A DNA stretch of 64,000 bases from Lantana camara. Lineage: Eukaryota > Streptophyta > Magnoliopsida > Lamiales > Verbenaceae. Of the stretch, positions 1 through 10,619 are shown piece after piece (position 1 is the first letter of the stretch; each line of letters starts with the position of its first letter). A program made the translations under genes and the position numbers. The notes below the pieces were generated by a model, which saw only the letters and a list, made by a program, of their open reading frames with translations, was not told where the DNA came from and ran no database searches. The stretch is from positions 100,412,001 to 100,476,000 of the forward strand of contig CM074858.1 in assembly GCA_037501455.1 (NCBI GenBank), in the 5' to 3' direction.

Positions 1-525
1 TCCTCTAGGTCTGAGAGGATGACAGTAAACCTGAGAGAGCGGCGGATTTAAAAAGATAGCGGTAAATTTGAGAGAGTGACAACAGATTTGGACGGATTTT
101 GATTGAACAAATTTAATAAACTGATTACGGAATAGATTAGAGTTATGGAGCTATGATTGTATTCTCCACCACCAGATCGAAACTTTAATTAACTACCCTT
201 TCTTGAGTCAAATCACATAGATTAGGGTTTAGTCCGGTACAAATCACCTCAAAGTTGAAACCTTTTTTTTTTTTTTTTTTTAACCTATTATATGCCGGAA
301 ACTCTTTTTTTTTTAAAAAAAAATTCATTTCATTCGAGTATCAATGCTGAAACTCTTTTTTAAGAAAATCTTGACTTTAGAGCGAATTTACGAGTTCATT
401 AATGGATTTTTTTTTCCATTTTATGCTAAAAGTACAAATTTATGAAAATATATTCTTTAATTATTTAAATAAATGTAATATTCTTTTAATAAAATACATA
501 ACATGCGTTCAGTACCAAATGTGAC
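1..525. other. AT-rich intergenic DNA, no gene seen
   Basis: No coding region, RNA gene or element end was recognised here. It is AT-rich with poly-T and poly-A runs near 264-282, 305-323 and 408-416. The last five bases (GTGAC, 521-525) are the left target-site duplication of the following solo LTR. Confidence 0.6.
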
Positions 526-1362
526 TGATGGGGTCTGATCCGACATGGCAAACTCCAACACTTTTGAATTTGTAATGTGGGGAAACAGGGATCAAAAGCT
601 CAGATGAAGGTCGCCGGAGTAAGTGGGTTCTACCTGCTAGGAACAAACACAACAACAAACAGTCAGAAGATCAAGCTGGGAAAATGGGGGGTGAGACCCA
701 GTTTGGCTCACCGACGCTCAAGTCAGTTTTCAGGTGATGAAAAAGATGAAGGTAAAACAGAGCTCAGATATGGAAGCTTGCTTACAGAGTATGAAGAATT
801 CTCCGTATTTATAGTTTGAGGGTCAGGGCCCTTTGGTAATTTGCTATCAAGTGGTCCTTCATGGATGTTGCCCTAGACACGTGGCGTAATGAGCAGCCTT
901 TGAAAGGGATCCCCTGCAAAAGCCTGCAAAAAGCTGGGTGGCGGGCAACAGTACCAGGTACGCGTTTGTGTACTATTTGTCAGATAGCATTGCTGGGTTG
1001 TTACCGAGGCCAGACACGCTAGGGTTTGATATGGGCTTTTGGAGGGTTGCAGGTCCGAGGGGGCACCTGGGCCAAAAACGTTGGCATGAAGGGAATGAAT
1101 TCACCTTTTATGGCCATAGAAGAATGCCTTCGAGGGTAAGCCCAGGGGTGGCCTCAAGGGTCACATTATGTTTGTTATCATTAGCCTTACTTGCCCACTC
1201 GGGGGGAGGCTAGGATTCTTTGTGAAGTTAGAGTGCACATTCCTTCGAGGGGGACGGTCAACTACAAGGGGGGATTTGAGGTGATCTCTGAGGCGCCACG
1301 GTGTGAGGCTTTAATTGGGCCACGTGTCGCATACGTGGCTCGACCATATTTTAGCCTCATCA
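526..1362 (-). mobile_element. Solo LTR of Tat-type gypsy element, reverse orientation
   Basis: An 837-bp stretch starting TGATGGGGTCTGATCC and ending AGCCTCATCA. It is the reverse complement of the LTR found at 3400-4232. It is flanked by a perfect 5-bp target-site duplication, GTGAC (521-525 and 1363-1367). A TATA box on the minus strand (TATTTATA on the plus strand, 806-813) sits where the matching box lies in the other copies. There is no internal region, primer-binding site or second LTR, so it is a solo LTR left by recombination between the two LTRs of a former full element. The open frames in it (such as 577-819 and 938-1213) look like chance frames. Confidence 0.9.
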
Positions 1363-1457
1363 GTGACAATTACTGATTGAGCTAAAAAAAAATTGTACTC
1401 GTATTAAATCTCTCGGCAATCCTTATAACAAATTAATATAAGGTGCAAAATTATTTG

Positions 1458-1561
1458 CCAACAGGAGTTGGTCCAAGTGGTTAATTGGTTCATTTTTCAG
1501 GGTAAGGTCCCGAGTTCGAACTCCACTTGAGTGTGTGTGAGTTAAAAAAAAAAAAAAAAAG
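1458..1561 (+). mobile_element. tRNA-derived SINE
   Basis: A short element with RNA polymerase III promoter boxes in tRNA order: an A-box-like block GGTCCAAGTGGTTAATTGG near 1470-1488 and a B-box-like block GAGTTCGAACTCC near 1512-1524. A poly-A tail follows (1544-1560). There is no foldable acceptor stem or anticodon arm, so this is a retroposed tRNA-like head. A probable target-site duplication AAAA(T/C)TATTTG lies just outside (about 1447-1457 and 1563-1573, one mismatch). No second copy is visible in the window, so family assignment is open. Confidence 0.75.
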
Positions 1562-2551
1562 AAAAACTATTTGATTCTCCTCTCAAATTGAGAAATTTTG
1601 AAACATAGACTTAAATTCAGTGCGTTAAAAACATGTATTGGAATTGATATAGCAAGTCGTCCTATAAATAGTCATCACATTAGATCAGAATCTTCTATGT
1701 AGTTATTAAGATTTATAGTCACTACAAAAAAATTCATTTATTGTGAGGAAATTATTTGTTGGGAAAAATAAAAATTTATCACAAATAAATTTTATGATGA
1801 AATTTTTTTGTCACTGGTTCCTCACATCATCACCCTCACATTAGGTTATCATGACAAATTTTCTATTTCATCACAAATGTTAATGTGACGAATAAATTTC
1901 CTCACAATATCAAGTTATTTGTGACAATTTTATCCTCACAATATATTAAAATTTTGTCGCATAAAAATTTATTTCCTCACAAAAAGTAGTTGAATAGTTT
2001 AAAAATTAGTGTTTTTATGACAAATAATTTTCTCACAATTAGAAATTTTTTCCCACAAAAACTTGTTGACAATTATGACAAAACATTTGTCACATATTAA
2101 ATTTAGATACAATTCTTATTGAAATCTTATTGTGAGGAATTATTTCCTCACAAATAAGATTTAATTAGGATAATAATATATTTATTTAGCATTTCTACAA
2201 ATAATACATTTATATTTGCACCATTATGATATTTTGCATTTTCATCATTAAAAAATTAATCTCATCTAAAAAATAACACATTTGAAATTAATCCTCCATG
2301 TTAGTCAACCATATCTATATATCCATATCATAAAAAATAAGTAATTTACATATAGATCAATGTATTGTCATGAGCAATATATTTCTAATTCATATGTAGT
2401 AACAAAAGACTAGCTTCATCCTCATAATAGACTAAGGTAATATAGTGTGCTATTATGAGCAATATATCTAATGCATATGTAGTTAACAAAAGATTAGTTG
2501 CATCCCAAAAATAGACTAAGACAAAATAAGTTCTATATACTTGCATACCCT

Positions 2552-2680
2552 ACCAATGGCCATCAAATAGCTATCAAATAGAAGTTGCTTCTTGAGTAAC
2601 ACTCCAAATCCTGATATGATGCTCCTGTACTTTGGAGGATCAATCTGTTCAAACCCTACATAGAGATCATTCAGTTCTCA
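2552..2680 (-). other. Possible captured exon inside the CACTA element
   Basis: Read on the minus strand this is an uninterrupted frame of about 43 codons with ordinary protein-like composition (it includes FEQIDPPKYRS and SGFGVLLKKQ). It ends at a GTATGC that could be a donor site. The surrounding element is otherwise AT-rich repeat DNA, and CACTA elements commonly pick up gene pieces. I do not recognise the protein. It could also be remnant element DNA. Confidence 0.35.
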
Positions 2681-3399
2681 CAATAATCACAATCAATCAA
2701 ACCCAAACCAACTATTTTAGAAACAAAATCAGAAACACAAAACACAACAAATAAGTTGGTAGAAACACCTTTTGCCCAAGAAAGTAAAATCAAAGAAGAA
2801 GAAGAAAAACTTGGCTAAGAGCGAGTGGTTTATATGCCTTCTTTCATCATCCCTGCAAAATCGACGATGGATTCACGACAAATCATTACAATCGTTTAGC
2901 CAAAAAAAAACCCAAAAATAGTTCATGTGGAAAATGCGTAAGTGAAGAGATATAAATCAAACCTGATAAATAGTTCATGGGGAAAGACAACGCCGAATTT
3001 CACACCTTGCCGACAACACCGAATTTCACACCTTGCCTTTGGATTTTAGAGATAGAAATCAGAAACTGGGGCTGGGTTTTAGAGAGAGAAATTGAAATTG
3101 CGTAAGTGAAGCGTGAAGAGTGAAGAGTGAGAAATCTGGCCTTAGAAAGATACTAGGAGATTTTGCAAAACTATGTTGTTTTGTTGTAAAAAAAATTAAA
3201 TATTTTTTTGTGATAAATAATAAAAAAAAAATTGGAGGGAATTTGTTGTGGGAAATTGGAAGAACCCGGGAATTTTTTATTATTTTTTTTACATTTAGTG
3301 AGAAAATATTTTTCTCACATTAAGTTGTTAAGATATTGTGAGGAAAAAAATTTCTTTTTGTGAGAAAAATTATATTTTCTCACATTAGTTTATCCCTAT

Positions 3400-4232
3400 T
3401 GATGAAGGTAAATTACGCTAGCGACACATATGCAACACGTGGGCCCATAACAACGTTACACGGTGGCGACTTAGGGATATCTCTCACCCCTCCCACTGCG
3501 TGTAAAGTGTTCCCCTCGAGGGAATAGCCATTTCACCCTCGCAAGGGACCTTAGCCTTTCCCGAGCGAGGGAATAAGGGAGCAACAGGAGTTCACCATGA
3601 CCCTTGGGACACTCTCTGATTTCGCCCTCGAGAGTGTTCCCCTGACATCACAAGGGTAAAGTTGTTCTCTTCACAATCATGCTTTTGGCCCAGGCATCCC
3701 CTCGGACCAAGCGAGCCCGCAAAGCCCTTATTCAAACCCGAGCGTGCTTAGCCCTCGGTAACAACCCAAAAGGTTCTCTGACACACAGTACATGCCCGTG
3801 CACTTGCCACTGTTGCAGCCACCAGCCTTTTCACAGGTTTTTGCAGGAGATCCCTTTCACAGACTCCTCATTGCACTACGTGTCTAGGGAAACACCAATA
3901 TAGGACCACATGGTAACAATTACCAAAAGGGCCTTGACCCTCAACTATAAATACAGATCTCACACATACTCTGTAAGCAAGCTTCATTCTCTCAAGCTCT
4001 GTTTTACATAGTTCATCTTCTTCAACTATCATCTGACTTGAGCATCGGAGAGCTAAACTGGGTCTAACCCCCTCCCCAATTCCCCCAGCTTGGCCTTCTG
4101 ACTGTGTGTTTGCTCCTAGTAGGTGGAATTCATCTTCTCCGACTACCATCATTTAAGCTCTCTGACTCTCGTTTCCCCACACAAACAAATTACAAAGTGT
4201 TGAAGTTTGCCACCTTGGATCAGACCCCATCA
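3400..4232 (+). repeat. 5' LTR of the Tat element
   Basis: It starts TGATGAAGG and ends CCCCATCA (833 bp). It matches the 3' LTR (13051-15911) and the reverse solo LTR at 526-1362. The 74-codon open frame at 3679-3903 is part of the LTR and is not a gene. Confidence 0.93.
3946..3953 (+). promoter_or_regulatory. TATA box of the 5' LTR
   Basis: TATAAATA within the LTR. It is conserved as TATAAATA near 15630 in the 3' LTR and in reverse at 806-813 in the solo LTR, which supports it as the core promoter. Transcription would start about 30 bases downstream. Confidence 0.7.
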
Positions 4233-4234
4233 TT

Positions 4235-4250
4235 TTTGGCGCCGTTTGTG
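4235..4250 (+). other. Primer-binding site (tRNA-Asp-like)
   Basis: TTGGCGCCGTTTGTGG begins two to three bases after the LTR end. The block TGGCGCCGTT is complementary to the 3' end of plant tRNA-Asp, as in many Tat and Athila elements. The match weakens after about ten bases. Confidence 0.75.
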
Positions 4251-4280
4251 GGAAACTAATCTTCTTTTCCTCTTTGCTAG

Positions 4281-5150
4281 TTGAGAAACAAACACATAAC
4301 TACGAGATCCAAAGTTGTTGGGGGAGAAGATGATCCTCCCCAAGGTGGCGATGGAAGCGTCCCCATCCCTGACATTGCAGGTGTTTTGCCCAACACCAAA
4401 GTGGCCCCGCCATTAAGGGGACCCGGTGAACCCACCCCGGAGAACAACCAGGAGTTGCCCACTACAGGAGGAACAGGGGGATCAGGTTCGAACATTCCCC
4501 TGAACCAGCCATCCGCCACCGCTGCACACCTGGGTGGATACTCCATGTTGTTGCCACCACCTAGCTACACGCTCGCGCCACCCAACATGATTCCCACCAT
4601 TCAGTCCTATCACGCAGGACAGATGCAACTCCCTGTGGTGGTTCCCAAGGAGATTGAGGGGGTGGAGATACCCCCCATGACAACCAGAAAGTTGCAAGCC
4701 ATTTATACTCAATGCGAGGTCCAGGTGGCTCAGAATGCCTGGAAAAACTTTACAACCACCTATTTCCCCTCAGGGCAAGCCGCTCAGATCGCCCCACCTA
4801 TGGGAGGCTGGCAGGTTCATCCGCTGATGGCCGCCCAAGCCGTTTTGTAGGTACAGCCACCACCCCCCACCAGCCAACACCAAAGAAGCCCCCCTCCCCC
4901 CCGAGGGGAGCGTAGGAACGTCTATAGGCTGACAAAGGAAAAGAACCTGTGGAAAGAATTGATGTTGAGGCTGAGGCTCATTCTCAAGCGTCGAAGCGTG
5001 GCTGCAAAGTAAATGGAGAGGACCCAAACCTACTCGCGGTTATGCAAGGCCAGCTGCAAGGTTTTCAAGATATGGTTGAGCAGCTCTTTCAAGAGCGGTC
5101 TCAAGCCCCCCATGCTGGGGACGAGAGCCAAAGCCCATCAAACAGAAAAA
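4281..5150 (+). pseudogene. Truncated gag remnant of the Tat element
   Basis: Frames at 4281-4850 and 4949-5150 read as a proline-rich, low-complexity N-terminal gag region, with Pro-rich patches and a later stretch rich in Glu and Gln (MEGQ-type helix near 5035-5100). The capsid core, zinc knuckle and protease expected before RT are not found. The next recognisable protein is RT at about 5161. Roughly a kilobase or more of gag and protease therefore appears to have been lost by an internal deletion. The assignment rests on position after the primer-binding site and on composition. Confidence 0.6.
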
Positions 5151-5160
5151 AATATATTTT

Positions 5161-5850
5161 TATGGATTCCGAAAGAAAGTTATTGAGAAGGAGGTGAACA
5201 AGCTCCCCGAGGCTCAATACATTGAGCCAATCTTATATCTAGAATGGCTATGCAATGTCATTCTCGTGCCAAAAAGTGCAAACAAATGGAGGATGTGCAA
5301 TGACTTTACAGATCTCAACAAGGCCTGTCCTAAAGATCCATACCCCTTACCTCGAATCGACCAGCTGGTAGACTCAACAGTAGGTTGCGAATCAATGAGC
5401 ATGATGGACGCATTCAGGGGGTATTACCAGATTTTCATGGCCCACAAAAATCGCCCAAAGGCCTCCTTCATGGTGCACATGGGAGTGTATTGTTTCTTGG
5501 TTATGCCGTTCGGGTTGAAAAATACAGGAGCAACATATCAGCGCCTGGTTAATAGAATGTTTGAGCGTGAGATAGGCGGTTCCATGGAGGTGTACGTAGA
5601 CGATATGATCGTCAGAAGTGAGCGAGAGCATTCCCACCTGGAGGATTTGAAACGAACCTTTGATATATTACGCCAGCATGGCATGAAATTGAATCCCTCC
5701 AAGTGTACCTTTGGAGTCCGAGGGGGCAAGTTTTTGGGATATGTGGTCAGCCAGCGTGGAATTGAGGCCAATCCTGAAAAATCAAAGCCATCATGGAAAT
5801 CCCTTCCCTTCGGAACGTTTGAGAAGTACAGGTCCTGGTGGGGAAGATAA
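5161..5850 (+). pseudogene. Reverse transcriptase domain of the Tat element
   Basis: A single open frame holds most of a gypsy RT: the entry motif WLCNVILVPK, the WRMC..FTDLNKACPKD block, FGLKN.GATYQRLVN, and the catalytic YVDDM (near 5594-5608), followed by the thumb motif GKFLGYVVSQRGIEANPEK. The YVDD metal-binding aspartates are present. The frame breaks near 5830, where the sequence shifts to another frame for the connection region. The element's protease is missing upstream. Confidence 0.9.
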
Positions 5851-6450
5851 TCTCTCTTAACTGGTTCATATCATGCTCGGCGGATAGAAACTTGTCATTC
5901 TTCAAAATATTACGTAATACTAGAAACTTCACGTGGATAGAGGAGTGCGAGAAAGCATTACAGGATATGAAGGCCTACCTCTCGTGTGCGCCACTACTAA
6001 CAAAACCGATCGAGAATGAAAGGTTGTTCATCTACCTCTCGGTTTTTCAGGAAGCAACGAGTGCGGTCCTCATGGCTACACGCGAGCACAAGCACATGCC
6101 GGTCTATTATTGGAGTAAAACTCTGTAGGGCACGGAAAAGAAATACTTGGAGATTGAGAAGTTTGTATTTGCCCTCATGAATGCATCAAGAAGGCTAAGA
6201 CTATATTTTCAGGCTCATTCCATCACAGTACTTACGGACCAACCCTTGAGGTAAGTTCTATCAAAACCTGATGTTTCAGGGAGGTTAATTAAATGGGTTA
6301 TTGAGCTGAGCCAGTTTGACATCAGGTACAAACCAAGGATGGCCATACAAGCGCAGGTGGTTACCGATCTGCTAGTCGAGCGCTTTGGCTTAGCGTCCGT
6401 GCCTTTGGAAAACAATGGCTTATGGCTCCTGCACACAGATGGCTCCTAGA
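5838..6450 (+). pseudogene. RNase H region of the Tat polyprotein
   Basis: After the frameshift, translation gives the connection and RNase H region that follows gypsy RT: WIEECEKALQDMKAYL, then LFIYLSVFQEATSAVL, then VYYWSKTL, a stop, then EKKYLEIEKFVFALMNASRRLR and LTDQPL. The first catalytic aspartate position reads Ser (YLSVF, usually YLAVS or YLDAS types). Stops occur after SKTL and after LTDQPLR. A weak continuation to GRLIKWVIELSQFDIRYKPR is the normal end of the domain. Confidence 0.82.
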
Positions 6451-6797
6451 CCTCTCAAAGGGGAAGAGCAGGGGTGACCCTTAGAGATCCCAACAGAGCT
6501 GAGATAGATTTCGCGATCAGATTGGATTTCCAAGTTACCAACAATGAGGCAGAATATGAGGCTCTCATCCAAGGTCTAAAGATTGCTCTCCAAAATCGAG
6601 CTTCTCGAATCACGGTCTACGTTAACTCGCAGTTGATCGCGAGCCAGATTGAAGGAACATATGAGGCTCGAGAAGCCGCCATGGTGCAATACTTGGGAAA
6701 GGCTAAGGAGGCTATCGACAAGTTTAGAGAGTTTCACCAGTTGCAGGTTCCAAGGGCAGAAAATGAACGTGCGGATGCCCTCTCAAAATTTACCTAG
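6451..6797 (+). pseudogene. Archaeal-type RNase H (aRNH) of the Tat element
   Basis: The frame includes the motif VTNNEAEYEALIQGLKIAL followed by ITVYVNSQLIASQIEGTYEA and ends VPRAENERADALSKF. This is the second, archaeal-type RNase H placed between RNase H and integrase, diagnostic for the Tat lineage of plant gypsy elements. The NNEAEYEAL glutamate and the terminal RADALS aspartate are present. The usual VNDSQL aspartate reads Asn-Ser. The DGS start motif lies just upstream at about 6435-6448 followed by a stop, so the domain is inactive as read. Confidence 0.88.
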
Positions 6798-7014
6798 GAT
6801 CGTGCGAGCACTCCGTTACTTTTCTAAGAGTAGAAGAGCTTTTGATAAAAGAAGAGGTACGCCCTCAAGAGGTAACCATGATTGACCAATCAGAGCCTTG
6901 TTGGCTAGATGATATCGTCAGATTCATCAGTGATGGTATCTACCCTGCGGACAAAGTGGAAGTAAGGAAAGTCAGGAACATAGCCCCTTAGTTTTCCCTT
7001 GACCAGGAGGAGAG

Positions 7015-8132
7015 ACTCTTCAAGCGGTTATATCAAGGCCCTCCGCTAAAGTTTTTGAGGCCCACGTAGGCCAGAGAAGTTCTCGAACATATTCACAGTG
7101 GAAGTTGTGGGAATCACTCTGACGAGCGTATCCTCACCAACAAAGTGTTAAGAAGTGGCTTCTATTAGCCCACAGTCTTGTAAGATGCAATTGCTTTCTC
7201 CAAAATGTGTCCCAAATGCCAGTTCCATTCCAACATTCCACAGCTGCCTGTTGCTCAAATGACCCCTATAGATGTTGCTTGGCCTTTTGATCAGTGGGCT
7301 ATTGACATCATGGGGCCTTTGCCGATCGCCATGGGACAAAAGAAATTTGTTATCTTGGCAGTAGACTACTTCACAAAATGGGCAGAAGCAGAAGCAGTGG
7401 CCAAAATCACCTTCCTTGTAGTCAGAGATTTCATCTGAAAGAACATCATATACAGATATGGCATTCCAAGGGTATTGATTTCAGATAATGGGTCCCAATT
7501 CATCACAGCGGATACTCGAGAGTGGTGCTCGAAATTGGGTATTGAACAACGATTAACTTCCATGGGGCACCCTCAAGCCAATGGTCAAGCTGAAGTTACT
7601 AATAGGATTATCTTACAGTATCTGAAGACAATGCTCGAAAACAAGAAAGGTGAATGGGCCGAAGAGCTGCAAGGAGCCTTATGGGCTTATCGCACAACAC
7701 CTCGAGCGGCCACGGGGTAAAACTCCCTATTCCCTCGTGTACGGTTCAGAAGCTATGACACCTGCGAAAATTACTCAAGAGTCCGCACGGGTGTCTTACT
7801 TCGAACCTAACACCAACGAGGAAAATAGGGTGCTCGAGTTGGATTTTCTTGAAGAAAAGAGGGATAATGCTTGGATGCGTATCCACAGATACAAAGCCTA
7901 AGTGGCTCGACAGTACAACAAGCGTGCCAAAGAAAGAATGTTCCAGTTGGGACATTTGGTTCTAAAGAAAGTTGAAGTATCAAAGCACGTGGGCAAACTT
8001 GGCCCAAATTGGGAAGGACCATTCAAGGTCACCCAAGTTAGGGCAAATAACACCTACGCGCTAGAAACACTTCAGGGCGAGCGTCTCCCTCGGCCATGGA
8101 ATGCATGCAACCTTCGACGGTTTTATGTATAA
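7015..8132 (+). pseudogene. Integrase of the Tat element
   Basis: All three integrase parts are readable. The zinc-binding HHCC segment (EHIHSGSCGNHSD, then CPKCQFHSN near 7205-7235) is followed by the catalytic core with its acidic residues: D in AIDIMGPLP (about 7296), D in LISDNGSQF (about 7476), and E in GQAEVTNRI (about 7585). The C-terminal part contains GPNWEGPFKV and ends LPRPWNACNLRRFYV before a stop at 8130-8132. Stops at 7162-7170, 7435-7440, near 7718 (with a frameshift) and 7900-7902 break it. Confidence 0.9.
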
Positions 8133-8584
8133 ATCTCTTGCAAAGATCACTTTGTAAAAATCCCAATTCTGGGCCCAATGTAATCTTTTATTAAAGAAAG
8201 AAAGCAAAGGAATTTACTTATCAAGAAAGTGCAAAGTATACTTATTACACGCTATTCAAATCCCCACTTGGTGCCCTAGGAAAATAGCCACACAGGCCTA
8301 AGGCGAGCGGATACACTAAAACAAGGGTCATGCCACACTTACCAAGCGTCAACTCCGCGTCGAGTGTCTTCCGCGTCGAAAAGCTTGGTAACGTGTGCGT
8401 CTATATTCCTAACTGATAAGCCAGTCCCGGGATAGCGGATTAGGGATAGACCAACTAGAATCTTACTTCTAGTTTACGCTCGAAACCCTCATTAAGCGGT
8501 TAAAATACGCTTCTCGTACATGTTCGAAACATTGGAACACTTGTCAAGAGTTCTTATGGGAAACTCGCTAGCAGGAGAAGTTTT
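8133..8584 (+). other. Non-coding spacer after pol
   Basis: There is no coding sequence. A stretch near 8180-8215 (AATGTAATCTTTTATT followed by A-rich DNA) resembles a plant polyadenylation region for the pol transcript. The rest separates pol from the tandem array. Confidence 0.5.
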
Positions 8585-9215
8585 TAGGTGACCAGGTAGC
8601 CCTCAGAAACAGGACCCTCGCGCTCACGTTTTCTTAAGAAGATTCCTTGAATGACATTCTCAAAGAACCAAGGCGCCCTCGGAAACAGGCCCCTCGCGCT
8701 TCTTAACAAAGAGAATCCCCGCTGCAATTTCCTTAAAAGAAATTTGCTAAGTAATTTCCTGAGTAGCCAGGGTACCCTCGAAAACTGGTCCCTTGTGTTA
8801 TTTCGCTGATTGAAATTCCTTATGAGGCTATCCTTAGCTGATTTTTCTGAGAACCAGGGCGCCCTCGAGAAGAGGCCCCTACTCTCGCTAATGAAAATCT
8901 CATATAGACAACCCTTAAGAAATTTCACAAGTAACCAGGGTGCCCTCGGAAAAGGGGCCCCTCGCGTTCTTTGATTACTAATTTTTCTTATGGAAAAACT
9001 CAACCAGGGCACCCTCGAAAATGGGACCGTCATGTTGACTCACTGGTGAAATTTCTTATGGTATAATCCTTAAGGAAATTCCCTAAGGACCAGGGCGCCC
9101 TCGAGAACAGGCCTCTCGCGATTCCTTTCAAAGAGAAATCTCCAAGGGTGATCTCCTTAAGGGATTTGTCTAATTAATTTTGTAATCAAACATGCCCTCG
9201 GGAGTAGGCCCCTCG
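8585..9215 (+). repeat. Tandem repeat array inside the Tat element
   Basis: About eight diverged copies of an 80-95 bp unit, recognised by the core ACCAGGGCGCCCTCGAGAAC followed by GGCCCCTCGCG. Cores lie near 8590, 8669, 8764, 8850, 8932, 9003, 9088 and 9190. Between cores is a variable AT-rich half containing TTAAGAAATTTC-like segments. It lies between pol and the opposite-strand gene. Arrays in this place are known in Tat elements and can seed satellite DNA. Confidence 0.85.
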
Positions 9216-9604
9216 TGTTGTTTTACTTAATGTCAATGATGTTAACTTTCAGGCCAACTTTACTTAGCTTTATTCTCAAAGTTTCTCATGACAGAATTTA
9301 AAAGGAGATAAGCATGCAAAGTATATACAAAGGTAAGAAATAAAAGTATTCATGACCATATAATGTCCATTCATTGAAAAGGAGCTTACGCTCAAGTACA
9401 AAAGGTGGGCACTCAAGCCAGTGATAAACATCAGAAGATTATAAGGTTTTCTTAAAGGAAAAAGGCAAAGATACAGAAGACCCTCGAAGATAGCTATCTA
9501 ATTCCTGTCTACGAGATTGAACCCCTAGAAAAAATCATAGGAATTAAGTCCAAACTAGTACCCACAGTATCAGGACATAAATAACTTGCAGAGCATATGG
9601 GACA

Positions 9605-10508
9605 CTAGTGAGGGGCAGTGTGTTGTAATACTTCAGACGGGGTTTGAGCATCTTGGCCTTGGCCACTTTCTAAGTCCACCACTTCAGGATTGTGAGCATT
9701 GTAGGTGCTTATAGAGCTTGGGGCTCGGAGCAGGAGCCTCAACAGTAACCAGCGCTTGGGAGGCAGCATTGGAAGGGCCCGCAGGGACAAGTACGACATT
9801 AGTAGCCCCCTCATCCTCCTCCTCGGTGTTAGGCCTTTCGACATTCCCGTGCGCCGCCATGAACTCTTCCTGAAGAAGGGTCACAAGCTCAGCATACTCT
9901 GGTTTCGCCAAGCTGTCCTCCAGGTTCCCCTCGTCAGCAGATGGAGCGTTCAATTCCTCATCATATTGAAGGCCCATACGCCAGTGCTTTCGAGGGGTGG
10001 GAGGTGCCAAGCCCAGTGTGATCAGCTGCCCAATGGCTAAGTTGAAGGCTTTTTTAGCCTCGTCGTAGCAGTGCAGGTTGGCCGCAAACCCAATCGCCTT
10101 GGAATGATAGAATTTGAGCAAAGCCTTGCGGTTCGCCTCGGCTATGCGCTCGGGGAGCATCCTATGGAATTCCTCCTCATAGGCTTTCTTGGTGGCCTCA
10201 GTATATTTCTGTTTAGAGGTGTTAAGCTACTAATTTCGCTCCTCCAGGTTCTTGGCCAAGGTCTCATTGTCACTCTGGGCCTTAGTCAATTTATCGAGCA
10301 ATTTCTTACGAGCATCCTCCTTCTTATCGAGCTCCTTCTTGACTTTGTCATGCTCAGCCTCGAGGGACTCCAGCTGGGTCCTCAACAAGTTAATCTCCTC
10401 CTGGAGTTGGGCAGGATTGGCCGCTCGGGCCATCTTCTTGTATTTGGCCTTACGCTCAGCAAAGGCCAGCTAGCGTTGCTGAAGATTTTTCACCCTCGGG
10501 ATAACCTC
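9605..10508 (-). pseudogene. Antisense gene of the Tat element, last exon (coiled coil)
   Basis: On the minus strand, translation starting at 10508 after a clear acceptor (poly-T then AG) gives one frame down to 9684, with stops only near 10470 and 10228. It encodes a basic stretch (ERKAKYKKMARAA), a long Leu/Glu/Lys-rich coiled coil (about 10430-10240), then FHRMLPERIAEANRKALLKF and an acidic C-terminal region. Near its end a shift to another frame extends to 9605. It joins in frame to the preceding exon across the intron 10509-10619. This is the C-terminal half of the extra protein that Tat elements carry. Its role is unknown. Confidence 0.72.
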
Positions 10509-10619
10509 CTAAAAAAAATAAAAATAAAAAAATAAATAAGCTAATACCCAAACAATTCTTGGGGAAGAAAACATGGAGGTGTGAGTATGAGATTGCTTAT
10601 GGAGGGATATAGTACTTAC
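10509..10619 (-). other. GT-AG intron in the antisense gene
   Basis: The donor GTAAGT and an acceptor after a long pyrimidine tract ending in AG are both on the minus strand. Removing these 111 bases keeps the reading frame (SLVA before, EVIPRV after). An intron read from the minus strand inside a plus-strand retrotransposon shows the antisense unit is or was a genuine spliced gene. Confidence 0.75.

Noticed and set aside
1458..1561. Possible tRNA gene
   Set aside because: A- and B-box are present but there is no acceptor stem or anticodon arm and it ends in poly-A with flanking duplication, so it is a SINE.
3120..3323. 67-codon plus-strand frame near the right part of the CACTA element
   Set aside because: Composition (Phe, Lys, Ile rich) reflects subterminal AT repeats, with no sign of a protein.
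8584..9033. 149-codon minus-strand open frame
   Set aside because: It reads through the tandem array and gives repeated FSRVPWL-like segments; it is a repeat artefact.
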